From: Planctomycetota bacterium
GTDB lineage: Bacteria; Planctomycetota; Phycisphaerae; UBA1845; UTPLA1
Direction: 5' to 3'
DNA: 64,000 bases
NCBI GenBank assembly: GCA_016235815.1
Contig: JACRIM010000027.1
Coordinates: 36,421 to 100,420 of the forward strand
This document shows, piece by piece, positions 7,863 through 17,363 of the stretch. A model generated the notes under the pieces. It searched no databases. It was not told the origin of the DNA and was given only the letters and a program-made list of their open reading frames with translations. Each line of letters starts with the position of its first letter. Position 1 is the first letter of the stretch. The translations under genes and the position numbers were made by a program.

Positions 7863-9167
7863 ATGCGAGCAAAGCTGCACCATGTCATTCTCGCTGCGAT
7901 GATCGTGGGCGCAATCGCCGGCCTTATCGCCAATGAGATGGCGCCTCGCACCGCGTCGGGCGCGCCGAATGCGATGCTTGCGTGGATCGTGACGAATATC
8001 GCGGAGCCGGTCGGGCAGGTCTTTTTGCGGCTTATCTACATGATCGCGCTGCCGCTGGTATTTTGTGCCTTGGCGCTGGGCGTCGCGGGGATTGGCGATG
8101 TCCGCAAGCTTGGCCGGATCGGGCTGCGAACACTTCTGCTCACGGTCGTCCTCTCCGGCTTTTCCGTCTTTCTCGGCGTCATGCTCACCAAAACGATTCG
8201 CCCGGGAGCCGCACTCCCTCCAGACAAGCGCGCTGCACTGATGGAACGTTTCACCGCCCAAGCCGGCACCACGCTGGCCAATGCCGGCAAGGCCAAGACC
8301 ATCCGCGATGCCCTGCTGGACATCATTCCAAAGAACCCGCTTCAGGAGATGGTCGGCGCCATGGATGGCAGCTCGCCCGGTGGCGGGATGTTGGCGGTGA
8401 TGTTCTTTGCGGTAATGGTCGGCATCGCCATCACCATCGTGCCGGATAAAACGCAGCCGCTTGTGGCCCTGCTGGAGAGCATGTACGAAGTCGTGATGAC
8501 CATCATCAACATGGCCATGCGGCTGGCCCCGGTCGGCGTGGCGGCGCTGGTTTTTTCTCTCACCTCGCTCATGGGCTTTGACATTGTTCGCACACTCGGC
8601 TGGTTCGTCGTGTGTGCCCTGGGCGGGTTCATTATTCAAATGGCACTTGTGTATTCCGGCATCGTCGCCCTGTTCGGCGGCATGACGCCACGGCGGTTCT
8701 ATTCTGGTATCAGCGAGGCCATGGTCACCGGCTTTGCCACATCCTCCTCCAGCGCGACCCTTCCCACGGCCCTTCGCGTCACGCAGGAAAACCTCGGAGT
8801 CCGACGCGACATCGCGGGCTTCGTTCTCACCGTCGGGTCCACGGCGAACCAAAACGGCACGGCACTGTATGAAGGCGTCGTCGTCCTCTTTCTTGCCCAG
8901 GTTTTCGGCGTGGAACTGACGCTCATCCAGCAGGTGACCGTGGTCCTCATGGCTGTCCTCGCCGGGATCGGCACGGCCGGCATCCCCGGCGGTTCGCTCC
9001 CGATGATCGTTCTAGTGTTGCAATCGGTCGGCGTGCCGGGCGAAGGCATCTGCATCATCCTTGGCGTTGACCGTTTACTCGACATGTGCCGCACCGTTGT
9101 TAATGTCACCGGCGACATTGCCATCGCCGTCTGCGTTAATCGCAGTGAGTCGCGTGCCGCGAGATGA
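7863..9167 (+). CDS. Dicarboxylate/amino acid:cation symporter (DAACS family)
   Basis: A 434-residue inner-membrane protein of the GltP/DctA family, which imports glutamate, aspartate or C4-dicarboxylates with Na+ or H+. Eight hydrophobic segments are visible. The serine-rich hairpin tip GFATSSSSATLPTALRV, the NQNGTALYEGVV motif (a variant of NMDGT), the second hairpin GIGTAGIPGGSLPMI and the substrate-binding helix DRLLDMCRTVVNVTGD are all present. Length matches the family. The ATG at 7863 has GAGG at 7851-7854; an upstream in-frame start would only add a non-hydrophobic Arg-rich stretch and overlap the terminator. Confidence 0.93.
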   Translation: MRAKLHHVILAAMIVGAIAGLIANEMAPRTASGAPNAMLAWIVTNIAEPVGQVFLRLIYMIALPLVFCALALGVAGIGDVRKLGRIGLRTLLLTVVLSGFSVFLGVMLTKTIRPGAALPPDKRAALMERFTAQAGTTLANAGKAKTIRDALLDIIPKNPLQEMVGAMDGSSPGGGMLAVMFFAVMVGIAITIVPDKTQPLVALLESMYEVVMTIINMAMRLAPVGVAALVFSLTSLMGFDIVRTLGWFVVCALGGFIIQMALVYSGIVALFGGMTPRRFYSGISEAMVTGFATSSSSATLPTALRVTQENLGVRRDIAGFVLTVGSTANQNGTALYEGVVVLFLAQVFGVELTLIQQVTVVLMAVLAGIGTAGIPGGSLPMIVLVLQSVGVPGEGICIILGVDRLLDMCRTVVNVTGDIAIAVCVNRSESRAAR

Positions 9168-9238
9168 TGGCCGGGCTGCCCCGCGTTTCAATTCTCCTCC
9201 GATTTCATTACAATGCGATGCGGAAGGGAATCCGCACC

Positions 9239-11008
9239 ATGCTCACACTTGTCCACGTCACCCATGAAGCCGTTCACAAGATGGGCGGCATCGGCTCGGT
9301 TCTTGAGGGTCTTATCACGGCCCATGACTACACCGAGCAGATCGACCGCACCATTCTTCTTTGTCCGCTGTTCACGCGCGAAGGCCCGGCCGATGCGCGA
9401 TTGGGCCTTGAGGGCGAGGTGCTGTATTCCTCCGTGGACGGCCGCTTAAATCACCCGCTGGCCGAGTCATTCCGACAGATTCAGAGCCGCTTCCACGTGG
9501 ACATCGTTTATGGGCGCCGAATCCTTCGCGAGCCTTACACCGGCACGATTCAGCGTCCCGAAGTCATCCTGATCGATGTCACGCGGGCCGCCCTTGAGCC
9601 GGTGAACGAACTGAAGTTCAAGCTCTTCGATGCGTTCGGCCTTGCCTCGACTCGCTATGAAACAAGCTGGGATTACGAGCAATACGTCCGCCTCGCCGAG
9701 CCGGGGTTGGCGTGTTTACGGGCGCTGGGCGCAGCACAGCGCGGCACGTTTATCGTCGCGCACGAATTCATGGGCCTTCCCACGGCGCTCGCGGCCAAGC
9801 TGCACCCGGAGCTTAATCTCCGAACCATCTTTCACGCCCATGAAGTCGCGCCAATCCGCCGAATCGTGGAAGATCACCCCGGCCACGACACGATGTTTTA
9901 CAACGTCCTGCGTAAGGCGGCGAAGCAGGGCCTCTCGATTGACAAAGTGTTCGGCGATCAATTCGGCTACTTTCGTCACGCACTCGTAGTCGCCGCCCGC
10001 CATCTCGATATGACGTTTGCCGTCGGCGACGAAGTCGTGCGCGAAATGCGTTTTCTGGGACCGGAGATGGCCCGCGCCGACATTCGCCTGACCTACAACG
10101 GCATCCCCGCCTACGAAACAACGTACGCCGAAGCGGCGACGAGCAAAGCGAGAATTCAAGATTACCTGCAATCACTCCTCGGCGACCGGCCGGATTACAT
10201 TTTTACGCACGTTACACGCCTCGTCACGAGCAAGGGCCTTTGGCGCGACATCGGCGTCATGAAGTATCTCGATGAGGACCTTCGCAAGATGGGCAAATCC
10301 GCCGTCTTGATTGTCCTCTCGACGGAAATTGGCGGTCCTCGGGCGCGGGCCGACATCCTGAACATGGAGCGCGAGTGGGATTGGCCCGTCGGCCACCGAG
10401 AAGGCATGCCTGACCTCACCCACGGCGAGGCCGTCTTCTACGCCGGCATTCAGGCTCATAACGCCCGCGCCCGCAATGCCAAGATTCTCTTCATCAATCA
10501 ATTCGGCTTCGATCGCGAAACCTGTGGCGACCGAATGCCCGCCGACATGCAATTCTGGGATATCCGCCAGGGCAGCGATGTCGAGTTCGGCCAGTCGATC
10601 TATGAGCCGTTCGGAATCGCCCAGTTGGAGGCACTTTCCTTCGGCGCGCTTTGTGTAATGAGTTCCGTGTGTGGGTGCGCCGGATTTGTTGAAAAGGTCG
10701 CCGGCCCCGACGGCACGCCCAACGTGATCATCGCGGATTACACGAAATACAAGGCTTCGCCTGACACCATCGACGGCTACAAGGCCATTACGCGAGCCGA
10801 GCGCGAGGCGTTTGATGATTCGGTGGCTCGCTCGGTTGCCGCCGAGATCATGAAACGGCTGCCCCGCACAGCCGACGAAAAGGCCGCCATGATTCGCCGC
10901 GGGTTTGATCTCGCTCAAAAGATGAGTTGGGATGTGATCGCGAGCGACTACGTGATACCGGCGGTTCGAGAACTTACGGCCGCGCACAAGTTTTTCGGCG
11001 CAGCGTGA
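9239..11008 (+). CDS. Glycogen-synthase-like glycosyltransferase (GT-B fold)
   Basis: A 589-residue GT-B enzyme. The N-terminus LVHVTHEAVHKMGGIGSVL has the K-x-GG-I/L nucleotide-sugar loop of starch/glycogen synthases. FIVAHEFMGLPTALAAKL and TIFHAHEVAPIRR resemble their N-domain, and SIYEPFGIAQLEALSFGALCV is the GT4/GT5 E-x7-E donor site. The middle (DYIFTHVTRLVTSKGLWRDI) is the usual start of the C-domain. Likely reaction: transfer of glucose from a nucleotide sugar to a glucan; the exact acceptor is uncertain. The ATG at 9239 follows GGAAGGG (9222-9228). It stands 71 bp after the symporter gene and is convergent with clpS. Confidence 0.75.
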   Translation: MLTLVHVTHEAVHKMGGIGSVLEGLITAHDYTEQIDRTILLCPLFTREGPADARLGLEGEVLYSSVDGRLNHPLAESFRQIQSRFHVDIVYGRRILREPYTGTIQRPEVILIDVTRAALEPVNELKFKLFDAFGLASTRYETSWDYEQYVRLAEPGLACLRALGAAQRGTFIVAHEFMGLPTALAAKLHPELNLRTIFHAHEVAPIRRIVEDHPGHDTMFYNVLRKAAKQGLSIDKVFGDQFGYFRHALVVAARHLDMTFAVGDEVVREMRFLGPEMARADIRLTYNGIPAYETTYAEAATSKARIQDYLQSLLGDRPDYIFTHVTRLVTSKGLWRDIGVMKYLDEDLRKMGKSAVLIVLSTEIGGPRARADILNMEREWDWPVGHREGMPDLTHGEAVFYAGIQAHNARARNAKILFINQFGFDRETCGDRMPADMQFWDIRQGSDVEFGQSIYEPFGIAQLEALSFGALCVMSSVCGCAGFVEKVAGPDGTPNVIIADYTKYKASPDTIDGYKAITRAEREAFDDSVARSVAAEIMKRLPRTADEKAAMIRRGFDLAQKMSWDVIASDYVIPAVRELTAAHKFFGAA

Positions 11009-11023
11009 ATTTCCCAAGTTGCC

Positions 11024-11344
11024 TTAATCGGCCGGTTCCATGGTGACGGTGAGCGACCGCGATTGAAATTGATCGACATAAAGCTCGGCCCGCTCCCGGT
11101 GGGTAATAAGCAAAAGGGCGCAGCCGGTAGAGTCCGCCTCCTGAGTTCGGGCATAGGCGTCCTGCAGATTCATTCCGCAGAGCATCATGACGGTCTCGAT
11201 AACGTAATCGACTTCGTTGTGGTCGTCGTTGTGCAGGATGACCTTGAATTGCGGAAGCAGCCGCGGCTTTGCGGCCTCGGGAAGCGTCGCCGTCGTGGCG
11301 GACTGGGTCGGTTCGGCGGCGGCGGACTTGCTGGACTTACCCAT
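11024..11344 (-). CDS. clpS: ATP-dependent Clp protease adaptor ClpS
   Basis: A 106-residue protein with a flexible Ala/Thr-rich N-terminus of about 30 residues and then the ClpS core: FKVILHNDDHNEVDYVIETV, in which the NDD and adjacent residues line the pocket for N-degron residues, and STGCALLLITHRERAELY near the C-terminus. ClpS delivers N-end-rule substrates to ClpA/ClpC. No clpA is adjacent. It is convergent with the glycosyltransferase gene (15 bp apart) and divergent from the DUF58 operon. Confidence 0.92.
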   Translation of the reverse strand: MGKSSKSAAAEPTQSATTATLPEAAKPRLLPQFKVILHNDDHNEVDYVIETVMMLCGMNLQDAYARTQEADSTGCALLLITHRERAELYVDQFQSRSLTVTMEPAD

Positions 11345-11483
11345 AGCGGAAGCACCTCACTCCTTGCATCGGAAAATCGTTCATAGAAGTATAGCCCGGC
11401 ACCCGTCCGGGGCAAGCAAACCGGCATTCGAGAATCGCCGCGCCGGGTATAATCCCGCGGCGTAACCTCGCACGGAGGCCTTG

Positions 11484-12401
11484 ATGCCGGAGATTGGTCA
11501 GCCCCCAGCCACCGCCGCCGACTCGGAGCGTCTGCTCGAACCGGATTTCCTGCGCCGGCTTGAGCAGTTGGAAATCGTTTCCCGGCGCATCCATGCGGCC
11601 CGGCAAAAGGGAGAACGCCGATCCAAGCGAAAGGGAGAGTCCTCCGAGTTTGCTGACTACCGCAACTATGTCGTCGGAGATGACATTCGCCACATCGACT
11701 GGAATGTCTATGCCCGCCTGGAGCGGCTCTTCCTCAAACTTTTCCTCGAAGAGGAAGAACTTCACGTGTCGGTGCTGTTTGACGTGTCGGCGTCCATGGC
11801 CGACGGATCACCGAGCAAGGCGCTATATGCGAAACGCGTGGCGGCGGCCTTGGCGTACATCGGCCTTTGCAATCACGACCGCGTCAATCTTTACGCCTAT
11901 TCCGATCGACTCGTGGGCCGCATGGCGGGCCTTCGCGGCCGCCGTACCACGGCTCAGGCGATGTCATTTATCGATGAAATCCCTGTCGAAGGTGGGAGTC
12001 GTTTCTCCGACGCGGCAAAGCAATTCGCCCTCCGGCACACGCAAAAAGGCGTCGTCATGGTCGTGTCGGATTTCCTGGACAAGGGAGGGTACGCCGACGG
12101 CCTTCGCTATTTGCTGGGCCGCCACATGGATATCTATGTCCTGCAAGTGCTCTCGCCTCAAGAAGTCGCACCGGAGATGACGGGTGACCTGAAGCTCGTT
12201 GATTGCGAAGACGAGGATGTGGCCGAGGTCACGATCAGCCGGGCCTTGATCGAAAAATACAAGGCGAATCTGCAGGGATATTGCGACGAATTGCGGTCCT
12301 ATTGCCACCAACGGGGCATTTCCTATTTGTACACATGCACGGATCAGCCGTTCGAGAATCTGATCCTGACCTATCTGCGGCAACGGGGGCTGGTGCGATG
12401 A
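11484..12401 (+). CDS. DUF58 domain protein
   Basis: A 305-residue protein with the DUF58 signature SSEFADYRNYVVGDDIRHID (residues 52-71) followed by a VWA-like fold that keeps DVSASM (a MIDAS DxSxS) and VVMVVSDFLD. DUF58 proteins occur in MoxR/BatA operons and are thought to help assemble or activate membrane complexes together with a MoxR AAA+ ATPase; no moxR gene is next to it here. The ATG at 11484 has GGAGG at 11474-11478. The stop overlaps the next start by four bases (ATGA), so translation of the two proteins is coupled. Confidence 0.88.
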   Translation: MPEIGQPPATAADSERLLEPDFLRRLEQLEIVSRRIHAARQKGERRSKRKGESSEFADYRNYVVGDDIRHIDWNVYARLERLFLKLFLEEEELHVSVLFDVSASMADGSPSKALYAKRVAAALAYIGLCNHDRVNLYAYSDRLVGRMAGLRGRRTTAQAMSFIDEIPVEGGSRFSDAAKQFALRHTQKGVVMVVSDFLDKGGYADGLRYLLGRHMDIYVLQVLSPQEVAPEMTGDLKLVDCEDEDVAEVTISRALIEKYKANLQGYCDELRSYCHQRGISYLYTCTDQPFENLILTYLRQRGLVR

Positions 12402-14509
12402 AATTTCTTTCATTGCAGACGGCCCTGTGGGCAACTGCCATCGCGATTCCGTTGCTGCTACTTTTGTATTTTCTCAAGCTCCGGCGAATCGAGCGGACCA
12501 TCTCCTCGACGCTGCTGTGGAAAAAAGCGGTGCAGGACCTGCAGGTCAACTCGCCGTTCCAGCGACTACGGAAGAATCTCCTCCTGCTTCTGCAACTGCT
12601 CGTGCTCGCCGCCGTCCTCTTCGGCCTGGCGAATCCCATTGCAAACATGAACCGCGTGCCGGGCCGCCGCATCGTGTTACTGATCGATCATTCCGGTTCC
12701 ATGAACGCGATCGAAGGCGACGGCAAACCGCGACTCGATCACGCCAAGCGGGCCGCAGTTTCCTTTGTGGATGAAATGCCGGCGGATTCAAGGGCCATGG
12801 TCATCAGCTTTGCCGATCGAGCCTCGGTGGTGTGCAGCTTCACCGATGACAAGCGACGGCTCCGCGAGCTGATCCGCGCCATCCCTTCGACCGACAGCCC
12901 GAGCCGCATCGGCGAAGCAATGCAACTTGCGGCGGCCCAGGGATTGCAGGGTGAAAAGGACGCAACGGGCGCCGACGTTACTCAAAAACCACAGACCTCA
13001 CCGATTGAAGTCGAATTATTCAGCGATGGCCGTATTGCAGACATCAGCGGCAACTCGGAATCAGCAGCGACCGACGCGTCCGCGACCGATGCCGAGCCAC
13101 CGCCCAATTCACGCTCAACTCAGGCCGATCTCGATCTTCGGGCCATCGATCGCGTGCAATACTTTCGCATCGGTGAATCCGTGGACAACGTGGGAATCGT
13201 CGCCTTCGACGTGCGCCGCGATTTTGAACGGCCCGGTTTTCTTTCGCTTTTTGTCGAAGTGGAAAACTTTGGGCCGACAGCGGTAACCTCCGACGTGACG
13301 CTGTCGCTCGATGGGAAGCTCCTGCCCGGGTCGGGGGCGGTGCAGGAAGTCACGTTGGGGCCGAGTGCGATGGCGGATATTGGCGGGTTGAGTACAACCC
13401 GCCCTACGAGTACTCGCCCGCAGGATACAAGCGAAACACCGTCGAGTCGCACCATCCTGTTTGAATTCGAACACGATGCCGAAGGCGTGGTCACCATCCG
13501 TTGGGAACGGCCGGACGCGCTCGCGATCGACAATGCCGTGAGCGCGCCGATCGAACCGCCCCGGCCGATTCGGGTGCTCATTGTTTCGAGTCGTCCGTTG
13601 GTGGAATACTGGCTTCGCAAACCGATGGACAAACTCGGCGTCGGCGTGGTCGACTCGATAACCACGAAGCAATATGAGTCCTCGCCGGAATCCAAACTCA
13701 GCGTCGATGGGCGCAGCGCCTATGACGTCGTGTTCCTCGACAACTACGACACGGATCGCCTGTCGCCGGGCAACTATGTATTCTTCAACGGTCTGCCAAA
13801 GATCGAAGGCGTCTCACGCGGCGATGAGGTCGTCGGCAAACCCCTGGTGTACGGCCGCGAGTTGCATCCGCTGCTACGCGCCGTGAGTTACGAATCCATC
13901 TACGTCGGTCGTTGGCGACGGCTGAAGCTGCCCGCGTATGCGATGCCGCTGATCGAAGGCGAGGATTCGACGGTGGCGGCCTTGCTCGCCGATCCGGGGC
14001 ATCGCTATGTCCTCCTCGCGTTCGACCTGTTGGAGAGCGATTTCAGTTTCCGGCCGTCGTTCCCAATGTTTTTGCAGAACATCGTGGGCTATCTTGCGGG
14101 CGGCGGCGTTACGGAGACAGGACGAATGGCAAAACCCGGCGAGACCGTGACGATTCCCGTCCCCGGCGGCGCTGAGAGGGTGACAATCCATCGACCAGAT
14201 GCAACGGATCAATTGTTGGAAACAGGCGGGCGCATGGCGGTTCAATTCGCGTCGACGCGGGAAGTCGGCGTTTTTCGAGCCACCTTCGACGACGCGAAGA
14301 AGTCCGGCGAGGCCTTCACCGTGAACCTGCTCGATCCCAACGAGTCACGGATTGAGCCGAAGAAGGAAATCGCAATGGCCGGACAGCGGGCCGAGACCGT
14401 GGAGGATGCGCGAAAGGTGCCACAATCGCTTTGGCCCTATGCGGTGGCCGCCGCATTGGCATTCGTCATATTGGAGTGGTGGGTGTACAACCGCCGCGTG
14501 ATGGTTTGA
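12398..14509 (+). CDS. BatA/VWA-domain membrane protein
   Basis: A 703-residue protein. The N-terminus has the BatA-type segment LWATAIAIPLLLLLYFLKLR and a second hydrophobic helix (LLLLLQLLVLAAVLFGLANP). A VWA domain follows with the full MIDAS start LLIDHSGSMNAI at about residue 90. A long non-membrane middle region of several hundred residues probably faces the periplasm. The C-terminus has one more helix, YAVAAALAFVILEWWVY. It overlaps the DUF58 gene by ATGA. A palindromic repeat is translated within the frame around 13382-13407. The pair probably works as a complex, but the target is unknown. Confidence 0.85.
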   Translation: MKFLSLQTALWATAIAIPLLLLLYFLKLRRIERTISSTLLWKKAVQDLQVNSPFQRLRKNLLLLLQLLVLAAVLFGLANPIANMNRVPGRRIVLLIDHSGSMNAIEGDGKPRLDHAKRAAVSFVDEMPADSRAMVISFADRASVVCSFTDDKRRLRELIRAIPSTDSPSRIGEAMQLAAAQGLQGEKDATGADVTQKPQTSPIEVELFSDGRIADISGNSESAATDASATDAEPPPNSRSTQADLDLRAIDRVQYFRIGESVDNVGIVAFDVRRDFERPGFLSLFVEVENFGPTAVTSDVTLSLDGKLLPGSGAVQEVTLGPSAMADIGGLSTTRPTSTRPQDTSETPSSRTILFEFEHDAEGVVTIRWERPDALAIDNAVSAPIEPPRPIRVLIVSSRPLVEYWLRKPMDKLGVGVVDSITTKQYESSPESKLSVDGRSAYDVVFLDNYDTDRLSPGNYVFFNGLPKIEGVSRGDEVVGKPLVYGRELHPLLRAVSYESIYVGRWRRLKLPAYAMPLIEGEDSTVAALLADPGHRYVLLAFDLLESDFSFRPSFPMFLQNIVGYLAGGGVTETGRMAKPGETVTIPVPGGAERVTIHRPDATDQLLETGGRMAVQFASTREVGVFRATFDDAKKSGEAFTVNLLDPNESRIEPKKEIAMAGQRAETVEDARKVPQSLWPYAVAAALAFVILEWWVYNRRVMV
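13382..13407. repeat. GC-rich palindromic repeat inside a coding frame
   Basis: GGCGGGTT (13382-13389), loop GAGTAC, AACCCGCC (13396-13403), followed by CTAC. It is a perfect 8-bp inverted repeat translated as GGLSTTRPTSTRP in the BatA-like protein. It looks like a short intergenic REP-type palindrome that landed in frame. Confidence 0.6.
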
Positions 14510-14599
14510 CAGTCGGCGCGTGATGCCGGCGGGTCCGCAACGATTCAACTAGGGCAGCCGATGCAACGCTCGCCGAGGCGAGGTGGGAGTCGATCTGAA

Positions 14600-15871
14600 A
14601 TGTCACGACGTTTTAACATTGGGTGCGGTCTTTTTGTCTCGTTTGCGGCGTTCGTTTCCGGATGTTCCCAATCGGCCTGGCCGCAATGGGGCGGGCCGAA
14701 TCGCAATTTCACGGTGGCCTCCGGTCATTTGGCGGAATCGTGGCCCGAAGGCGGACCCAAGCGATTGTGGAGTCGGGCGCTGGGCGATGGCTACTCCACC
14801 ATCGTGTCCGACGGCGCAACGCTCTACACGATGTATCGCAAAGACAAGGATGATCCGAACGAGCATGTGATCGCCCTCGATTCCGCGACCGGCGCGACGC
14901 GCTGGGAACATTCCTATCCAGCGCCCTATCTGTGCCTCGATCCAAATGATGAAGACAAGAAGCAAACGCCGCAATTCGGCGCAGGCCCGAATGGCACGCC
15001 CGTGCTGGTCGGCGGTCGGCTGTATTCCATCGGCTTCACCGGCATGATGTGTTGCCTTGACGCCGCGACCGGCAAGCAACTCTGGTCCCACGACCTGTTC
15101 AAGGAGTACGGCGCGACCATGCTCGTCTGCGGATATGCCGCGAGTCCGATCGCCTATCACGACACCATCATCGCGCTCGTCGGCGGAAAAGGCCACGGCG
15201 TGATGGCGTTCGATCAGGCCACGGGCAAGGTTGTCTGGCAGGGCGGCGACATGGATTGCAGCTACTCTTCGCCGGTGCTGACGACGGTCGATGGCGAAGA
15301 TCACCTCGTCGCATACATGTCGGGTGAAGTCATCGGATTGTCGCCAAAGACCGGCGAGATCCATTGGAACATTACACACCGCAATCCGGTGAACTCCAAT
15401 TGCATTTGCACGCCGATCGCCTGTCCGAATAATCAGGTGTACTTCGTCAACGGCGGCGACTCGGCCGGCGGCAAGATGGTTCGGCTCGCGAAAAAGGCCG
15501 GCAAGATTCAGCCCGAAGAAATCTGGGCCAACAAGAAGCTCGCCGGCGGATTGACAGATGCAATACGAATCGGGGATTACTTTTATGGAGGCAACGGGCG
15601 AGGATTCTTCGTCGGCTTCAACGCCAAGACCGGACAAATCGTCTGGCAGGAACGCGGTTATCCCAGTGCCCGTGCCATTGCGGCGGATGGAAAGCTCATT
15701 CTCTTGGACGAGGAAGGTCGCCTATCGCTGGTCACGGCGACCCCCGGCGGTCTTGTGCAGCACGGCAAGGCGCCATTGTTGACGAAAGAAGCCTGGTCGG
15801 CACCCACCCTCATAGGCACGAAACTCTACCTGCGTGATCGCAAAACGATAATGGGCGTGGACTTAGGTTAA
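14600..15871 (+). CDS. PQQ-like beta-propeller lipoprotein
   Basis: A 423-residue exported protein. The start at 14600 gives a lipoprotein signal MSRRFNIGCGLFVSFAAFVSGC with the lipobox VSGC, and GGTGGGAG (14582-14589) is upstream. The mature part is a series of PQQ-like propeller blades: WPQWGGPNRN at the start, then repeats with a D-x-ATG-x-x-LW or equivalent core (LDSATGATRWEH, LDAATGKQLWSH, FDQATGKVVWQG, LSPKTGEIHWN, FNAKTGQIVWQE). These proteins fold as 7-8 bladed propellers and need not bind PQQ. Function unknown; probably periplasmic-face protein binding or an outer-membrane assembly role. Confidence 0.85.
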   Translation: MSRRFNIGCGLFVSFAAFVSGCSQSAWPQWGGPNRNFTVASGHLAESWPEGGPKRLWSRALGDGYSTIVSDGATLYTMYRKDKDDPNEHVIALDSATGATRWEHSYPAPYLCLDPNDEDKKQTPQFGAGPNGTPVLVGGRLYSIGFTGMMCCLDAATGKQLWSHDLFKEYGATMLVCGYAASPIAYHDTIIALVGGKGHGVMAFDQATGKVVWQGGDMDCSYSSPVLTTVDGEDHLVAYMSGEVIGLSPKTGEIHWNITHRNPVNSNCICTPIACPNNQVYFVNGGDSAGGKMVRLAKKAGKIQPEEIWANKKLAGGLTDAIRIGDYFYGGNGRGFFVGFNAKTGQIVWQERGYPSARAIAADGKLILLDEEGRLSLVTATPGGLVQHGKAPLLTKEAWSAPTLIGTKLYLRDRKTIMGVDLG

Positions 15872-15984
15872 TCCGCGATTTCTTCCCACTCGTGTCCCGC
15901 GCCTTGCCGAAATCTCGGGTTCCCCTGAAGATACCGGCATTCCAATGAGTCCTCGCGCTTGCGAGAAAACAGAGGGTTATACGT

Positions 15985-16116
15985 ATGTTTGGACTTCTCG
16001 GTGGCTTCAGCCTGGGCGATCTGGTCTTTCCGCTCCTCGTGGGTGTCTTTTTCTTTATCAACGACATCATCCGAAACCTCTTCCCGGCCATTTTCAATCC
16101 GACCGGAATGATGTAA
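15985..16116 (+). CDS. Small hydrophobic protein of 43 residues
   Basis: The frame encodes a peptide beginning MFGLLGGFSLGDLVFPLLVG and ending FPAIFNPTGMM, preceded by AGAGGG (15971-15976). One strongly hydrophobic stretch could cross the membrane, and a single Asp-Ile-Ile-Arg motif breaks it near residue 27. It stands alone in the 476-bp gap between the propeller gene and etfA; nothing else is seen in that gap. It resembles the 40-residue peptide at 7578 in size and composition but not clearly in sequence. No family recognised. Confidence 0.5.
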   Translation: MFGLLGGFSLGDLVFPLLVGVFFFINDIIRNLFPAIFNPTGMM

Positions 16117-16347
16117 TCGGAGTTCACGCGGCGTCGCCATATATTAGTTGACGGGTCGGTGGTCGGTCGTGCGCCGACGTTCACTGCCATCGTTCAGAAT
16201 GGCGGAGGCCAATCGCTTCCAGTACATTCGCCCGTATGTCATGGTGCCGTGTCTGTAACCGGACAGTCCCGCGTTGCATTACGACTGCACCATGTTGAAC
16301 GGATTTCTTGAGCGCGCATTTTCACCATCACTTCCAACGAGGGTGCG

Positions 16348-17331
16348 ATGACTAAGGACATTTTCGTATTCGTCGAACAGCGCAACGGTGCCGTGCTTTC
16401 GGCAGGGCTTCAGGCCCTGTCCGCGGCGACCCAACTCGCCGGCAAGACCGGCGGCAACGTCGTGGCCGGTATCATCGGTCACGACCTCAGCGCCGCGGCC
16501 GGCAAGATTGATAACTCGGGCGCTACGGCGGTTTACGTCTGCGATGCGGAACCGTTGAAAAACTACAACGCATTGAAGTACACCCGCGCCCTGGCTGGAA
16601 TGATCCGCAAGGCCGATCCGCAGATCGTGTTGTTGGCGGCGTCCTTCATGGGCCGCGACCTGGCCCCTCGTGTCGCCATGCGTCTTGATGCGGGCTTGGC
16701 CACCGACTGCACCGAAGTCGATATCGAAGGTGGCGCGCTCATCGCACGACGGCCGATTTACAACGGAAAAGCTTATAGCCGCGTGCATTTCAACAGCGGG
16801 CGCGTACAGATTGCTTCCGTGCGGCCGAACACATTCCCGCTTCCAAGCGGCGGTGGTGCGGCCGAGCGTATTGCTTTCGCGTTTGCAGCCGACGCCGCTG
16901 ACGACCGCCAGGTCACGAAGGAAATCGCCCGTACCGGTGGTGAAGAAAAGGACGTAACCGAAGCGTCGATCGTGGTCAGCGGCGGTCGCAGCCTCAAGAG
17001 CGAGGAAAACTTCAAGATTCTCTACGATTTGGCCCATGCCCTCGATGGCGCGGTGGGTGCGAGTCGTGCGGCATGCGACGCGGGCTATCAACCGCACAGC
17101 CGACAGGTCGGCCTCACCGGCAAGACGGTGACGCCGCAGTTGTACGTGGCGTGCGGCATCAGCGGCGCAATCCAGCATCTCGCGGGCATGCGCGGCAGCC
17201 GCCGAATCGTCGCCGTGAATACGGACGCCGAAGCGCCCATCTTCAAAGTGGCGGATATTGGCGTCGTGGCCGATCTCTTCACGTTCGTTCCGCTCCTCAC
17301 GGAGGAAGTGAAGAAAGTGAAAGGACATTAG
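16348..17331 (+). CDS. etfA: Electron transfer flavoprotein subunit alpha
   Basis: A 327-residue ETF alpha/FixB protein. The N-terminal half (IFVFVEQRNG, ADPQIVLLAASFMGRDLAPR) is the domain that pairs with ETF beta. The C-terminal FAD domain shows VVSGGRSLKSEENFKILYDLA, GASRAACDAGYQPHSRQVGLTGKTV and LYVACGISGAIQHLAGM, followed by VAVNTDAEAPIF. ETF carries electrons from acyl-CoA and other dehydrogenases to the quinone pool. The usual neighbour etfB is not found up- or downstream in this window. A short ribosome-binding site GAGGG precedes the ATG. Confidence 0.95.
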   Translation: MTKDIFVFVEQRNGAVLSAGLQALSAATQLAGKTGGNVVAGIIGHDLSAAAGKIDNSGATAVYVCDAEPLKNYNALKYTRALAGMIRKADPQIVLLAASFMGRDLAPRVAMRLDAGLATDCTEVDIEGGALIARRPIYNGKAYSRVHFNSGRVQIASVRPNTFPLPSGGGAAERIAFAFAADAADDRQVTKEIARTGGEEKDVTEASIVVSGGRSLKSEENFKILYDLAHALDGAVGASRAACDAGYQPHSRQVGLTGKTVTPQLYVACGISGAIQHLAGMRGSRRIVAVNTDAEAPIFKVADIGVVADLFTFVPLLTEEVKKVKGH

Positions 17332-17363
17332 GCTCACGTTTCCATCGCCGCACCTGTTGAATT

